Source of the DNA: Halisarca cf. caerulea
Taxonomy: Eukaryota; Porifera; Demospongiae; Chondrillida; Halisarcidae
Assembly: GCA_963170055.1 (NCBI GenBank)
Contig: CAUJGJ010000266.1
Span: 69,659 to 133,658 of the forward strand
Direction of reading: 5' to 3'
Length of the DNA: 64,000 bases
The position numbers and the translations under genes were made by a program. Positions 35,801 through 51,600 of the stretch are shown here, in pieces (position 1 is the first letter of the stretch; the number at the start of each line of letters is the position of its first letter). The notes under the pieces were generated by a model. That model was given only the letters and a program-made list of their open reading frames with translations. It did not search any database and was not told where the DNA came from.

Positions 35801-38800
35801 TTGGTATTAGCACCAGCATATCCAACACTACACAAATACGCCCACAGCACTTCAGAAACTTCATGTGTGTCCACTGGGAATGTGCGTGGTGCTAGTGCCA
35901 AATATTGGTATTAGCACCAGCATATCCAACACTACACAAATACGCCCACAGCACTTCAGAAAGGTCATGTGTGTCCACTGGGAATGTGCGTAGTGGTAGT
36001 GCCAAATATTGGTATTAGCACCAGCATATCCAACACTACACAAATACGCCCACAGCACTTCAGAAAGGTCATGTGTGTCCACTGGGAATGTGCGTGGTGC
36101 TAGTGCCAAATATTGGTATTAGCACCAGCATATCCAACATTACACAAATACGCCAACAGTAGTTAAGAAACTTCATGTGTGTCCACTGGGAATGTGCGTG
36201 GTGCTAGTGCCAAATATTGGTATTAGCACCAGCATATCCAACACTACACAAATACGCCCACAGCACTTCAGAAACTTCATGTGTGTCCACTGGGAATGTG
36301 CGTGGTGCTAGTGCCAAATATTGGTATTAGCACCAGCATATCCAACACTACACAAATACGCCCACAGCACTTCAGAAACTTCATGTGTGTCCACTGGGAA
36401 TGTGCGTGGTGCTAGTGCCAAATATTGGTATTAGCACCAGCATATCCAACACTACGCAAATACGCCCACAGCACTTCAGAAAGGTCATGTGTGTCCACTG
36501 GGAATGTGCGTGGTGCTAGTGCCAAATATTGGTATTAGCACCAGCATATCCAACATTACACAAATACGCCCACAGTAGTTAAGAAACTTCATGTGTGTCC
36601 ACTGGGAATGTGCGTGGTGCTAGTGCCAAATATTGGTATTAGCACCAGCATATCCAACACTACACAAATACGCCCACAGCACTTCAGAAAGGTCATGTGT
36701 TTCCACTGGGAATGTGCGTGGTGCTAGTGCCAAATATTGGTATTAGCACCAGCATATCCAACACTACACAAATACGCCCACAGCACTTCAGAAAGGTCAT
36801 GTGTGTCCACTGGGAATGTGCGTGTTGCTAGTGCCAAATATTGGTATTAGAACCAGCATATCCAACACTACACAAATACGCCCACAGCACTTCAGAAAGG
36901 TCATGTGTGTCCACTGGGAATGTGCGTGGTGCTAGTGCCAAATATTGGTATTAGCACCAGCATATCCAACACTACAAAAATACGCCCACAGCACTTCAGA
37001 AAGGTCATGTGTGTCCACTGGGAATGTGCGTGGTGCTAGTGCCAAATATTGGTATTAGCACCAGCATATCCAACACTACAAAAATACGCCCACAGCACTT
37101 CAGAAAGGTCATGTGTGTCCACTAGGAATGTGCGTGGTGCTAGTGCCAAATATTGGTATTAGCACCAGCATATCCAACACTACACAAATACGCCCACAGC
37201 ACTTCAGAAAGGTCATGTGTTTCCACTGGGAATGTGCGTGGTGCTAGTGCCAAATATTGGTATTAGCACCAGCATATCCAACACTACACAAATACGCCCA
37301 CAGTACTTCAGAAACTTCATGTGTGTCCACTTCGAATGTGAGTGGTGCTAGTGCCAAATATTGGTATTAGCACCAGCATATCCAACATTACAGAAATACG
37401 CCCACAGTAGTTATGAAATTTCATGTGTGTTCACTGGGAATGTGCGTGGTGCTAGTGCCAAATATTGGTATTAGCACCAGCATATCCAACACTACACAAA
37501 TACGCCCACAGCACTTCAGAAAGGTCATGTGTGTCCACTGGGAATGTGAGTGGTGCTAGTGGAAAATATTGGTATTAGCACCAGCATATCCAACACTACA
37601 CAAATACGCCCACAGCACTTTAGAAAGGTCATGTGTGTCCACTGGGAATGTGCGTGTTGCTAGTGCCAAATATTGGTATTAGCACCAGGATATCCAACAT
37701 TACATAAATACGCCCACAGTAGTTAAGAAACTTCATGTGTAGTCCACTGGGAATGTGCGTGGTGCTAGTGCCAAATATTGGTATTAGCACCAGCATATCC
37801 AACACTACACAAATACGCCCACAGCACTTCAGAAAGGTCATGTGTGTCCACTGGGAATGTGCGTGGTGCTAGTGCCAAATATTTGTATTAGCAACAGCAT
37901 ATCCAACACTACACAAATACGCCCACAGCACTTCAGAAAGGTCATGTGTGTCCACTGGGAATGTGCGTAGTGCTAGTGCCAAATATTGGTATTAGCACCA
38001 GCATATCCAACATTACACAAATACGCCCACAGTAGTTACGAAACTTCATGTGTGTCCACTGGGAATGTGCGTGGTGCTAGTGCCAAATATTGGTATTAGC
38101 ACCAGCATATCCAACACTACACAAATACGCCCACAGCACTTCAGAAAGGTCATGTGTTTCCACTGGGAATGTGCGTGGTGCTAGTGCCAAATATTGGTAT
38201 TAGCACCAGCATATCCAACACTACACAAATACGCCCACAGCACTTCAGAAAGGTCATGTGTGTCCACTGGGAATGTGCGTGGTGCTAGTGCCAAATATTG
38301 GTATTAGAACCAGCATATCCAACACTACACAAATACGCCCACAGCACTTCAGAAAGGTCATGTGTGTCCACTGGGAATGTGCGTGGTGCTAGTGCCAAAT
38401 ATTGGTATTAGAACCAGCATATCCAACACTACACAAATACGCCCACAGCACTTCAGAAAGGTCATGTGTGTCCACTGTGAATGTGCGTGGTGCTAGTGCC
38501 AAATATTGGTATTAGCACCAGCATATCCAACACTACACAAATACGCCCACAGCACTTTAGAAAGGTCATTTGTTTCCACTGTGAATGTGCGTGGTGCTAG
38601 TGCCAAATATTGGTATTAGCACCAGCATATCCAACACTACACAAATACTCCCACAGTACTTCAGAAACTTCATGTGTGTCCACTTCGAATGTGAGTGGTG
38701 CTAGTGCCAAATATTGGTGTTAGCACCAGCATATCCAACATTACACAAATACGCCCACAGTAGTTATGAAATTTCATGTGTGTTCACTGGGAATGTGCGT

Positions 38801-39630
38801 GGTGCTAGTGCCAAATATTGGTATTAGCACCAGCATATCCAACACTACACAAATACGCCCACAGCACTTCAGAAAGGTCATGTGTGTCCACTGGGAATGT
38901 GCGTGGTGCTAGTGGAAAATATTGGTATTAGCACCAGCATATCCAACACTACACAAATACGCCCACAGCACTTTAGAAAGGTCATGTGTGTCCACTGGGA
39001 ATGTGCGTGTTGCTAGTGCCAAATATTGGTATTAGCACCAGCATATCCAACATTACATAAATACGCCCACAGTAGTTAAGAATCTTCATGTGTAGTCCAC
39101 TGGGAATGTGCGTGGTGCTAGTGCCAAATATTGGTATTAGCACCAGCATATCCAACACTACACAAATACGCCCACAGCACTTCAGAAACTTCATGTGTGT
39201 CCACTGGGAATGTGCGTGGTGCTAGTGCCAAATATTGGTATTAGCACCAGCATATCCAACACTACACAAATACGCCCACAGCACTTCAGAAACTTCATGT
39301 GTGTCCACTGGGAATGTGCGTGGTGCTAGTGCCAAATATTGGTATTAGCACCAGCATATCCAACACTACACAAATACGCCCACAGCACTTCAGAAAGGTC
39401 ATGTGTGTCCACTGGGAATGTGCGTAGTGGTAGTGCCAAATATTGGTATTAGCACCAGCATATCCAACACTACACAAATACGCCCACAGCACTTCAGAAA
39501 GGTCATGTGTGTCCACTGTGAATGTGCGTGGTGCTAGTGCCAAATATTGGTATTAGCACCAGCATATCCAACATTACACAAATACGCCAACAGTAGTTAA
39601 GAAACTTCATGTGTGTCCACTGGGAATGTG
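32850..39630 (+). repeat. Tandem duplication, unit 3,434 bp (33 monomers)
   Basis: Adjacent copies about 32.85-36.2 and 36.28-39.63 kb. CTACGCAA occurs at 33018/36452, and the TGTGTAGTCC monomers repeat with the same 3,434-bp shift. 3,434 is 33 x 104 plus two single-base insertions. Confidence 0.85.
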
Positions 39631-42600
39631 CGTGGTGCTAGTACCAAATATTGGTATTAGCACCAGCATATCCAACACTACACAAATACGCCCACAGCAC
39701 TTCAGAAAGGTCATGTGTGTCCACTGCTAATGTGCGTGGTGCTAGTGCCAAATATTGGTATTAGCACCAGCATATCCAACACTACACAAATACGCCCACA
39801 GCACTTCAGAAAGGTCATGTGTGTCCACTGGGAATGTGCGTGTTGCTAGTGCCAAATATTGGTATTAGCACCAGCATATCCAACACTACACAAATACGCC
39901 CACAGCACTTCAGAAAGGTCATGTGTGTCCACTGTGAATGTGCGTGGTGCTAGTGCCAAATATTGGTATTAGCACCAGCATATCCAACACTACACAAATA
40001 CTCCCACAGTACTTCAGAAACTTCATGTGTGTCCACTTCGAATGTGAGTGGTGCTAGTGCCAAATATTGGTGTTAGCACCAGCATATCCAACATTACACA
40101 AATACGCCCACAGTAGTTATGAAATGTCATGTGTGTTCACTGGGAATGTGCGTGGTGCTAGTGCCAAATATTGGTATTAGCACCAGCATATCCAACACTA
40201 CACAAATACGCCCACAGCACTTCAGAAAGGTCATGTGTGTCCACTGGGAATGTGCGTGGTGCTAGTGGAAAATATTGGTATTGGCACCAGCATATCCAAC
40301 ACTACAAAAATACGCCCACAGCACTTTAGAAAGGTCATGTGTGTCCACTGGGAATGTGCGTGTTGCTAGTGCCAAATATTGGTATTAGCACCAACATATC
40401 GAACATTACATAAATACGCCCACAGTAGTTAAGAATCTTCATGTGTAGTCCACTGGGAATGTGCGTGGTGCTAGTGCCAAATATTGGTATTAGCACCAGC
40501 ATATCCAACACTACACAAATACGCCCACAGCACTTCAGAAACTTCATGTGTGTCCACTGTGAATGTGCGTGGTGCTAGTGCCAAATATTGGTATTAGCAC
40601 CAGCATATCCAACACTACACAAATACGCCCACAGCACTTCAGAAACTTCATGTGTGTCCACTGGGAATGTGCGTGGTGCTAGTGCCAAATATTGGTATTA
40701 GCACCAGCATATCCAACACTACACAAATACGCCCACAGCACTTCAGAAAGGTCATGTGTGTCCACTGGGAATGTGCGTGTTGCTAGTGCCAAATATTGGT
40801 ATTAGCACCAGCATATCCAACACTACACAAATACGCCCACAGCACTTCAGAAAGGTCATATGTGTCCACTGCGAATGTGCGTGGTGCTAGTGCCAAATAT
40901 TATTCTTAGCACCAGCATATCCAACACTACACAAATACGCCCACAGCACTTCAGAAAGGTCATGTGTGTCCACTGGGAATGTGCGTGGTGCTAGTGCCAA
41001 ATATTGGTATTAGCACCAGCATATCCAACACTACAAAAATACGCCCACAGCACTTCAGAAAGGTCATGTGTGTCCACTGGGAATGTGCGTGGTGCTAGTG
41101 CCAAATATTTGTATTAGCACCAGCATATCCAACACTACACAAATACGCTCACAGCACTTCAGAAAGGTCATGTGTGTCCACTGGGAATGTGCGTGGTGCT
41201 ATTGCCAAATATTGGTATTAGCACCAGCATATCCAACACTACACAAATACGCCCACAGCACTTCAGAAAGGTCATGTGTTTCCACTGGGAATGTGCGTGG
41301 TGCTAGTGCCAAATATTGGTATTAGCACCAGCATATCCAACACTACACAAATACGCCCACAGCACTTCAGAAAGGTCATGTGTGTCCACTGGGAATGTGC
41401 GTGGTGCTAGTGCCAAATAATGGTATTAGAACCAGCATATCCAACACTACACAAATACGCCCACAGCACTTCAGAAAGGTCATGTGTGTCCACTGAGAAT
41501 GTGCGTGGTGCTAGTGCCAAATATTGGTATTAGCACCAGCATATCCAACACTACACAAATACGCCCACAGCACTTCAGAAAGGTCATGTGTGTCCACTGG
41601 GAATGTGCGTGGTGCTAGTGCCAAATATTGGTATTAGCACCAGCATATCCAACACTACACAAATACGCCCACAGCACTTTAGAAAGGTCATTTGTTTCCA
41701 CTGTGAATGTGCGTGGTGCTAGTGCCAAATATTGGTATTAGCACCAGCATATCCAACACTACACAAATACTCCCACAGTACTTCAGAAACTTCATGTGTG
41801 TACACTGGGAATGTGAGTGGTGCTAGTGCCAAATATTGGTGTTAGCACCAGCATATCCAACATTACTCAAATACGCCCACAGTAGTTATGAAATTTCATG
41901 TGTGTTCACTGGGAATATGCGTGGTGCTAGTGCCAAATATTGGTATTAGCACCAGCATATCCAACACTACACAAATACGCCCACAGCACTTCAGAAAGGT
42001 CATGTGTGTCCACTGGGAATGTGCGTGGTGCTAGTGGAAAATATTGGTATTAGCACCAGCATATCCAACACTACACAAATACGCCCACAGCACTTCAGAA
42101 AGGTCATGTGTGTCCACTGGGAATGTGCGTGGTGCTAGTGGAAAATATTGGTATTAGCACCAGCATATCCAACACTACACAAATACGCCCACAGCACTTT
42201 AGAAAGGTCATGTGTGTCCACTGGGAATGTGCGTGTTGCTAGTGCCAAATATTGGTATTAGCACCAGCATATCCAACATTACATAAATACGCCCACAGTA
42301 GTTAAGAATCTTCATGTGTAGTCCACTGGGAATGTGCGTGGTGCTAGTGCCAAATATTGGTATTAGCACCAGCATATCCAACACTACACAAATACGCCCA
42401 CAGCACTTCAGAAACTTCATGTGTGTCCACTGGGAATGTGCGTGGTGCTAGTGCCAAATATTGGTATTAGCACCAGCATATCCAACACTACACAAATACG
42501 CCCACAGCACTTCAGAAACTTCATGTGTGTCCACTGGGAATGTGCGTGGTGCTAGTGCCAAATATTGGTATTAGCACCAGCATATCCAACACTACACAAA

Positions 42601-45300
42601 TACGCCCACAGCACTTCAGAAAGGTCATGTGTGTCCACTGGGAATGTGCGTAGTGGTAGTGCCAAATATTGGTATTAGCACCAGCATATCCAACACTACA
42701 CAAATACGCCCACAGCACTTCAGAAAGGTCATGTGTGTCCACTGTGAATGTGCGTGGTGCTAGTGCCAAATATTGGTATTAGCACCAGCATATCCAACAT
42801 TACACAAATACGCCAACAGTAGTTAAGAAACTTCATGTGTGTCCACTGGGAATGTGCGTGGTGCTAGTACCAAATATTGGTATTAGCACCAGCATATCCA
42901 ACACTACACAAATACGCCCACAGCACTTCAGAAAGGTCATGTGTGTCCACTGCTAATGTGCGTGGTGCTAGTGCCAAATATTGGTATTAGCACCAGCATA
43001 TCCAACACTACACAAATACGCCCACAGCACTTCAGAAAGGTCATGTGTGTCCACTGGGAATGTGCGTGTTGCTAGTGCCAAATATTGGTATTAGCACCAG
43101 CATATCCAACACTACACAAATACGCCCACAGCACTTCAGAAAGGTCATGTGTGTCCACTGTGAATGTGCGTGGTGCTAGTGCCAAATATTGGTATTAGCA
43201 CCAGCATATCCAACACTACACAAATACTCCCACAGTACTTCAGAAACTTCATGTGTGTCCACTTCGAATGTGAGTGGTGCTAGTGCCAAATATTGGTGTT
43301 AGCACCAGCATATCCAACATTACACAAATACGCCCACAGTAGTTATGAAATGTCATGTGTGTTCACTGGGAATGTGCGTGGTGCTAGTGCCAAATATTGG
43401 TATTAGCACCAGCATATCCAACACTACACAAATACGCCCACAGCACTTCAGAAAGGTCATGTGTGTCCACTGGGAATGTGCGTGGTGCTAGTGGAAAATA
43501 TTGGTATTAGCACCAGCATATCCAACACTACAAAAATACGCCCACAGCACTTTAGAAAGGTCATGTGTGTCCACTGGGAATGTGCGTGTTGCTAGTGCCA
43601 AATATTGGTATTAGCACCAACATATCGAACATTACATAAATACGCCCACAGTAGTTAAGAATCTTCATGTGTAGTCCACTGGGAATGTGCGTGGTGCTAG
43701 TGCCAAATATTGGTATTAGCACCAGCATATCCAACACTACACAAATACGCCCACAGCACTTCAGAAACTTCATGTGTGTCCACTGTGAATGTGCGTGGTG
43801 CTAGTGCCAAATATTGGTATTAGCACCAGCATATCCAACACTACACAAATACGCCCACAGCACTTCAGAAACTTCATGTGTGTCCACTGGGAATGTGCGT
43901 GGTGCTAGTGCCAAATATTGGTATTAGCACCAGCATATCCAACACTACACAAATACGCCCACAGCACTTCAGAAAGGTCATGTGTGTCCACTGGGAATGT
44001 GCGTGTTGCTAGTGCCAAATATTGGTATTAGCACCAGCATATCCAACACTACACAAATACGCCCACAGCACTTCAGAAAGGTCATATGTGTCCACTGCGA
44101 ATGTGCGTGGTGCTAGTGCCAAATATTATTCTTAGCACCAGCATATCCAACACTACACAAATACGCCCACAGCACTTCAGAAAGGTCATGTGTGTCCACT
44201 GGGAATGTGCGTGGTGCTAGTGCCAAATATTGGTATTAGCACCAGCATATCCAACACTACAAAAATACGCCTACAGCACTTCAGAAAGGTCATGTGTGTC
44301 CACTGGGAATGTGCGTGGTGCTAGTGCCAAATATTTGTATTAGCACCAGCATATCCAACACTACACAAATACGCTCACAGCACTTCAGAAAGGTCATGTG
44401 TGTCCACTGGGAATGTGCGTGGTGCTATTGCCAAATATTGGTATTAGCACCAGCATATCCAACACTACACAAATACGCCCACAGCACTTCAGAAAGGTCA
44501 TGTGTTTCCACTGGGAATGTGCGTGGTGCTAGTGCCAAATATTGGTATTAGCACCAGCATATCCAACACTACACAAATACGCCCACAGCACTTCAGAAAG
44601 GTCATGTGTGTCCACTGGGAATGTGCGTGGTGCTAGTGCCAAATAATGGTATTAGAACCAGCATATCCAACACTACACAAATACGCCCACAGCACTTCAG
44701 AAAGGTCATGTGTGTCCACTGAGAATGTGCGTGGTGCTAGTGCCAAATATTGGTATTAGCACCAGCATATCCAACACTACACAAATACGCCCACAGCACT
44801 TCAGAAAGGTCATGTGTGTCCACTGTGAATGTGCGTGGTGCTAGTGCCAAATATTGGTATTAGCACCAGCATATCCAACACTACACAAATACGCCCACAG
44901 CACTTTAGAAAGGTCATTTGTTTCCACTGTGAATGTGCGTGGTGCTAGTGCCAAATATTGGTATTAGCACCAGCATATCCAACACTACACAAATACTCCC
45001 ACAGTACTTCAGAAACTTCATGTGTGTACACTGGGAATGTGAGTGGTGCTAGTGCCAAATATTGGTGTTAGCACCAGCATATCCAACATTACTCAAATAC
45101 GCCCACAGTAGTTATGAAATTTCATGTGTGTTCACTGGGAATATGCGTGGTGCTAGTGCCAAATATTGGTATTAGCACCAGCATATCCAACACTACACAA
45201 ATACGCCCACAGCACTTCAGAAAGGTCATGTGTGTCCACTGGGAATGTGCGTGGTGCTAGTGGAAAATATTGGTATTAGCACCAGCATATCCAACACTAC
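38900..45300 (+). repeat. Tandem duplication, unit 3,226 bp (31 monomers)
   Basis: Adjacent copies about 38.9-42.1 and 42.1-45.3 kb. The shared rare variant TACACTGGGA is at 41801/45027, and CCAACATATCGAAC and TATTATTCTTAGC repeat with the same shift. 3,226 is 31 x 104 plus two single-base insertions. Confidence 0.85.
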
Positions 45301-45659
45301 ACATATACGCCCACAGCACTTCAGAAAGGTCATGTGTGTCCACTGGGAATGTGCGTGTTGCTAGTGCCAAATATTGGTATTAGTACCAGCATATCCAACA
45401 TTACATAAATACGCCCACAGTAGTTAAGAATCTTCATGTGTAGTCCACTGGGAATGTGCGTGGTGCTAGTGCCAAATATTGGTATTAGCACCAGCATATC
45501 CAACACTACACAAATACGCCCACAGCACTTCAGAAACTTCATGTGTGTCCACTGGGAATGTGCGTGGTGCTAGTGCCAAATATTGGTATTAGCACCAGCA
45601 TATCCAACACTACACAAATACGCCCACAGCACTTCAGAAAGGTCATGTGTGTCCACTGG

Positions 45660-48600
45660 GAATGTGCGTGGTGCTAGTGCCAAATATTGGTATTAGCACC
45701 AGCATATCCAACACTACACAAATACGCCCACAGTACTTCAGAAACTTCATGTGTGTCCACTTCGAATGTGAGTGGTGCTAGTGCCAAATATTGGTATTAG
45801 CACCAGCATATCCAACATTACAGAAATACGCCCAAAGTAGTTATGAAATTTCATGTGTGTTCACTGGGAATGTGCGTGGTGCTAGTGCCAAATATTGGTA
45901 TTAGCACAAGCATATCCAACATTACACAAATACGCCCACAGTAGTTATGAAATTTCATGTGTGTTCACTGGGAATGTGCGTGGTGCTAGTGGAAAATATT
46001 GGTATTAGCACCAGCATATCCAACACTACACAAATACGCCCACAGCACTTGAGAAAGGTCATGTGTGTCCACTGGGAATGTGCGTGTTGCTAGTGCCAAA
46101 TATTGGTATTAGCACCAGGATATCCAACATTACATAAATACGCCCACAGTAGTTAAGAAACTTCATGTGTAGTCCACTTGGAATGTGCGTGGTGCTAGTG
46201 CCAAATATTGGTATTAGCACCAGCATATCCAACACTACACAAATACGCCCACAGCACTTCAGAAAGGTCATTTGTGTCCACTGGGAATGTGCGTGGTGCT
46301 AGTGCCAAATATTTGTATTAGCACCAGCATATCCAACACTACACAAATACGCCCACAGCACTTCAGAAAGGTCATGTGTGTCCACTGGGAATGTGCGTGG
46401 TGCTAGTGCCAAATATTGGTATTAGCACCAGCATATCCAACACTACACAAATACGCCCACAGCACTTCAGAAAGGTCATGTGTGTCCACTGGGAATGTGC
46501 GTGGTGCTAGTGCCAAATATTGGTATTAGAACCAGCATATCCAACACTACACAAATACGCCAACAGCACTTCAGAAAGGTCATGTGTGTCCACTGGGAAT
46601 GTGCGTGGTGCTAGTGCCAAATATTGGTATTAGCACCAGCATATCCAACACTACACAAATACGCCCACAGCACTTCAGAAAGGTCATGTGTGTCCACTGG
46701 GAATGTGCGTGGTGCTAGTGCCAAATATTGGTATTAGCACCAGCATATCCAACACTACACAAATACGCCCACAGCACTTTAGAAAGGTCATTTGTTTCCA
46801 CTGTGAATGTGCGTGGTGCTAGTGCCAAATATTGGTATTAGCACCAGCATATCCAACACTACACAAATACTCCCACAGTACTTCAGAAACTTCATGTGTG
46901 TCCACTTCGAATGTGAGTGGTGCTAGTGCCAAATATTGGTGTTAGCACCAGCATATCCAACATTACACAAATACGCCCACAGTAGTTATGAAATTTCATG
47001 TGTGTTCACTGGGAATGTGCGTGGTGCTAGTGCCAAATATTGGTATTAGCACCAGCATATCCAACACTACACAAATACGCCCACAGCACTTCAGAAAGGT
47101 CATGTGTGTCCACTGGGAATGTGCGTGGTGCTAGTGGAAAATATTGGTATTAGCACCAGCATATCCAACACTACACAAATACGCCCACAGCACTTTAGAA
47201 AGGTCATGTGTGTCCACTGGGAATGTGCGTGTTGCTAGTGCCAAATATTGGTATTAGCACCAGCATATCCAACATTACATAAATACGCCCACAATAGTTA
47301 AGAATCTTCATGTGTAGTCCACTGGGAATGTGCGTGGTGCTAGTGCCAAATATTGGTATTAGCACCAGCATATCCAACACTACACAAATACGCCCACAGC
47401 ACTTCAGAAACTTCATGTGTGTCCACTGTGAATGTGCGTGGTGCTATCACCAAATATTGGTATTAGCACCAGCATATCCAACACTACACAAATACGCCCA
47501 CAGCACTTCAGAAACTTCATGTGTGTCCACTGGGAATGTGCGTGGTGCTAGTGCCAAATATTGGTATTAGCACCAGCATATCCAACACTACACAAATACG
47601 CCCACAGCACTTCAGAAAGGTCATGTGTGTCCACTGGGAATGTGCGTGGTGCTAGTGCCAAATATTGGTATTAGCACCAGCATATCCAACACTACACAAA
47701 TACGCCCACAGCACTTCAGAAAGGTCATGTGTGTCCACTGGGAATGTGCGTGGTGCTAGTGCCAAATATTGGTATTAGCACCAGCATATCCAACATTACA
47801 CAAATACACCCACAGTAGTTAAGAAACTTCATGTGTGTCCACTGGGAATGTGCGTGGTGCTAGTACCAAATATTGGTATTAGCACCAGCATATCCAACAC
47901 TACACAAATACGCCCACAGCACTTCAGAAAGGTCATGTGTGTCCACTGCTAATGTGCGTGGTGCTAGTGCCAAATATTGGTATTAGCACCAGCATATCCA
48001 ACACTACACAAATACGCCCACAGCACTTCAGAAAGGTCATGTGTGTCCACTGGGAATGTGCGTGGTGCTAGTGCCAAATATTGGTATTAGCACCAGCATA
48101 TCCAACACTACACAAATACGCCCACAGCACTTCAGAAAGGTCATGTGTGTCCACTGTGAATGTGCGTGGTAATAGTGCCAAATATTGGTGTTAGCACCAG
48201 CATATCCAACATTACACAAATACGCCCACAGTAGTTATGAAATGTCATGTGTGTTCACTGGGAATGTGCGTGGTGCTAGTGCCAAATATTGGTATTAGCA
48301 CCAGCATATCCAACACTACACAAATACGCCCACAGCACTTCAGAAAGGTCATGTGTGTCCACTGGGAATGTGCGTGGTGCTAGTGCCAAATATTGGTATT
48401 AGCACCAGCATATCCAACACTACACAAATACGCCCACAGCACTTTAAAAAGGTCATTTGTTTCCACTGTGAATGTGCGTGGTGCTAGTGCCAAATATTGG
48501 TATTAGCACCAGCATATCCAACACTACACAAATACTCCCACAGTACTTCAGAAACTTCATGTGTGTCCACTTCGAATGTGAGTGGTGCTAGTGCAAAATA

Positions 48601-51600
48601 TTGGTGTTAGCACCAGCATATCCAACATTACACAAATACGCCCACAGTAGTTATGAAATTTCATGTGTGTTCACTGGGAATGTGCGTGGTGCTAGTGCCA
48701 AATATTGGTATTAGCACCAGCATATCCAACACTACACAAATACGCCCACAGCACTTCAGAAAGGTCATGTGTGTCCACTGGGAATGTGCGTGGTGCTAGT
48801 GGAAAATATTGGTATTAGCACCAGCATATCCAACACTACACAAATACGCCCACAGCACTTTAGAAAGGTCATGTGTGTCCACTGGGAATGTGCGTGTTGC
48901 TAGTGCCAAATATTGGTATTAGCACCAGCATATCCAACATTACATAAATACGCCCACAATAGTTAAGAATCTTCATGTGTAGTCCACTGGGAATGTGCGT
49001 GGTGCTAGTGCCAAATATTGGTATTAGCACCAGCATATCCAACACTACACAAATACGCCCACAGCACTTCAGAAACTTCATGTGTGTCCACTGTGAATGT
49101 GCGTGGTGCTATCACCAAATATTGGTATTAGCACCAGCATATCCAACACTACACAAATACGCCCACAGCACTTCAGAAACTTCATGTGTGTCCACTGGGA
49201 ATGTGCGTGGTGCTAGTGCCAAATATTGGTATTAGCACCAGCATATCCAACACTACACAAATACGCCCACAGCACTTCAGAAAGGTCATGTGTGTCCACT
49301 GGGAATGTGCGTGGTGCTAGTGCCAAATATTGGTATTAGCACCAGCATATCCAACACTACACAAATACGCCCACAGCACTTCAGAAAGGTCATGTGTGTC
49401 CACTGGGAATGTGCGTGGTGCTAGTGCCAAATATTGGTATTAGCACCAGCATATCCAACATTACACAAATACACCCACAGTAGTTAAGAAACTTCATGTG
49501 TGTCCACTGGGAATGTGCGTGGTGCTAGTACCAAATATTGGTATTAGCACCAGCATATCCAACACTACACAAATACGCCCACAGCACTTCAGAAAGGTCA
49601 TGTGTGTCCACTGCTAATGTGCGTGGTGCTAGTGCCAAATATTGGTATTAGCACCAGCATATCCAACACTACACAAATACGCCCACAGCACTTCAGAAAG
49701 GTCATGTGTGTCCACTGGGAATGTGCGTGGTGCTAGTGCCAAATATTGGTATTAGCACCAGCATATCCAACACTACACAAATACGCCCACAGCACTTCAG
49801 AAAGGTCATGTGTGTCCACTGTGAATGTGCGTGGTACTAGTGCCAAATATTGGTGTTAGCACCAGCATATCCAACATTACACAAATACGCCCACAGTAGT
49901 TATGAAATGTCATGTGTGTTCACTGGGAATGTGCGTGGTGCTAGTGCCAAATATTGGTATTAGCACCAGCATATCCAACACTACACAAATACGCCCACAG
50001 CACTTCAGAAAGGTCATGTGTGTCCACTGGGAATGTGCGTGGTGCTAGTGCCAAATATTGGTATTAGCACCAGCATATCCAACACTACACAAATACGCCC
50101 ACAGCACTTTAAAAAGGTCATTTGTTTCCACTGTGAATGTGCGTGGTGCTAGTGCCAAATATTGGTATTAGCACCAGCATATCCAACACTACACAAATAC
50201 TCCCACAGTACTTCAGAAACTTCATGTGTGTCCACTTCGAATGTGAGTGGTGCTAGTGCAAAATATTGGTGTTAGCACCAGCATATCCAACATTACACAA
50301 ATACGCCCACAGTAGTTATGAAATTTCATGTGTGTTCACTGGGAATGTGCGTGGTGCTAGTGCCAAATATTGGTATTAGCACCAGCATATCCAACACTAC
50401 ACAAATACGCCCACAGCACTTCAGAAAGGTCATGTGTGTCCACTGGGAATGTGCGTGGTGCTAGTGGAAAATATTGGTATTAGCACCAGCATATCCAACA
50501 CTACACAAATACGCCCACAGCACTTTAGAAAGGTCATGTGTGTCCACTGGGAATGTGCGTGTTGCTAGTGCCAAATATTGGTATTAGCACCAGCATATCC
50601 AACATTACATAAATACGCCCACAGTAGTTAAGAATCTTCATGTGTAGTCCACTGGGAATGTGCGTGGTGCTAGTGCCAAATATTGGTATTAGCACCAGCA
50701 TATCCAACACTACACAAATACGCCCACAGCACTTCAGAAACTTCATGTGTGTCCACTGTGAATGTGAGTGGTGCTAGTGCCAAATATTGGTATTAGCACC
50801 AGCATATCCAACTCTACACAAATACGCCCACAGCACTTTAAAAAGGTCATTTGTTTCCACTGTGAATGTGCGTGGTGCTAGTGCCAAATATTGGTGTTAG
50901 CACCAGCATATCCAACACTACACAAATACGCCCACAGCACTTTAGAAAGGTCATTTGTTTCCACTGTGAATGTGCGTGGTGCTAGTGCCAAATATTGGTA
51001 TTAGCACCAGCATATCCAACACTACACAAATACTCCCACAGTACTTCAGAAACTTCATGTGTGTCCACTTCGAATGTGAGTGGTGCTAGTGCCAAATATT
51101 GGTGTTAGCACCAGCATATCCAACATTACACAAATACGCCCACAGTAGTTATGAAATTTCATGTGTGTCCACTGGGAATGTGCGTGGTGCTAGTGCCAAA
51201 TATTGGTATTAGCACCAGCATATCCAACACTACACAAATACGCCCACAGTACTTCAGAAACTTCATGTGTGTCCACTTCGAATGTGAGTGGTGCTAGTGC
51301 CAAATATTGGTATTAGCACCAGCATATCCAACATTACAGAAATACGCCCAAAGTAGTTATGAAATTTCATGTGTGTTCACTGGGAATGTGCGTGGTGCTA
51401 GTGCCAAATATTGGTATTAGCACAAGCATATCCAACATTACACAAATACGCCCACAGTAGTTATGAAATTTCATGTGTGTTCACTGGGAATGTGCGTGGT
51501 GCTAGTGGAAAATATTGGTATTAGCACCAGCATATCCAACACTACACAAATACGCCCACAGCACTTGAGAAAGGTCATGTGTGTCCACTGGGAATGTGCG

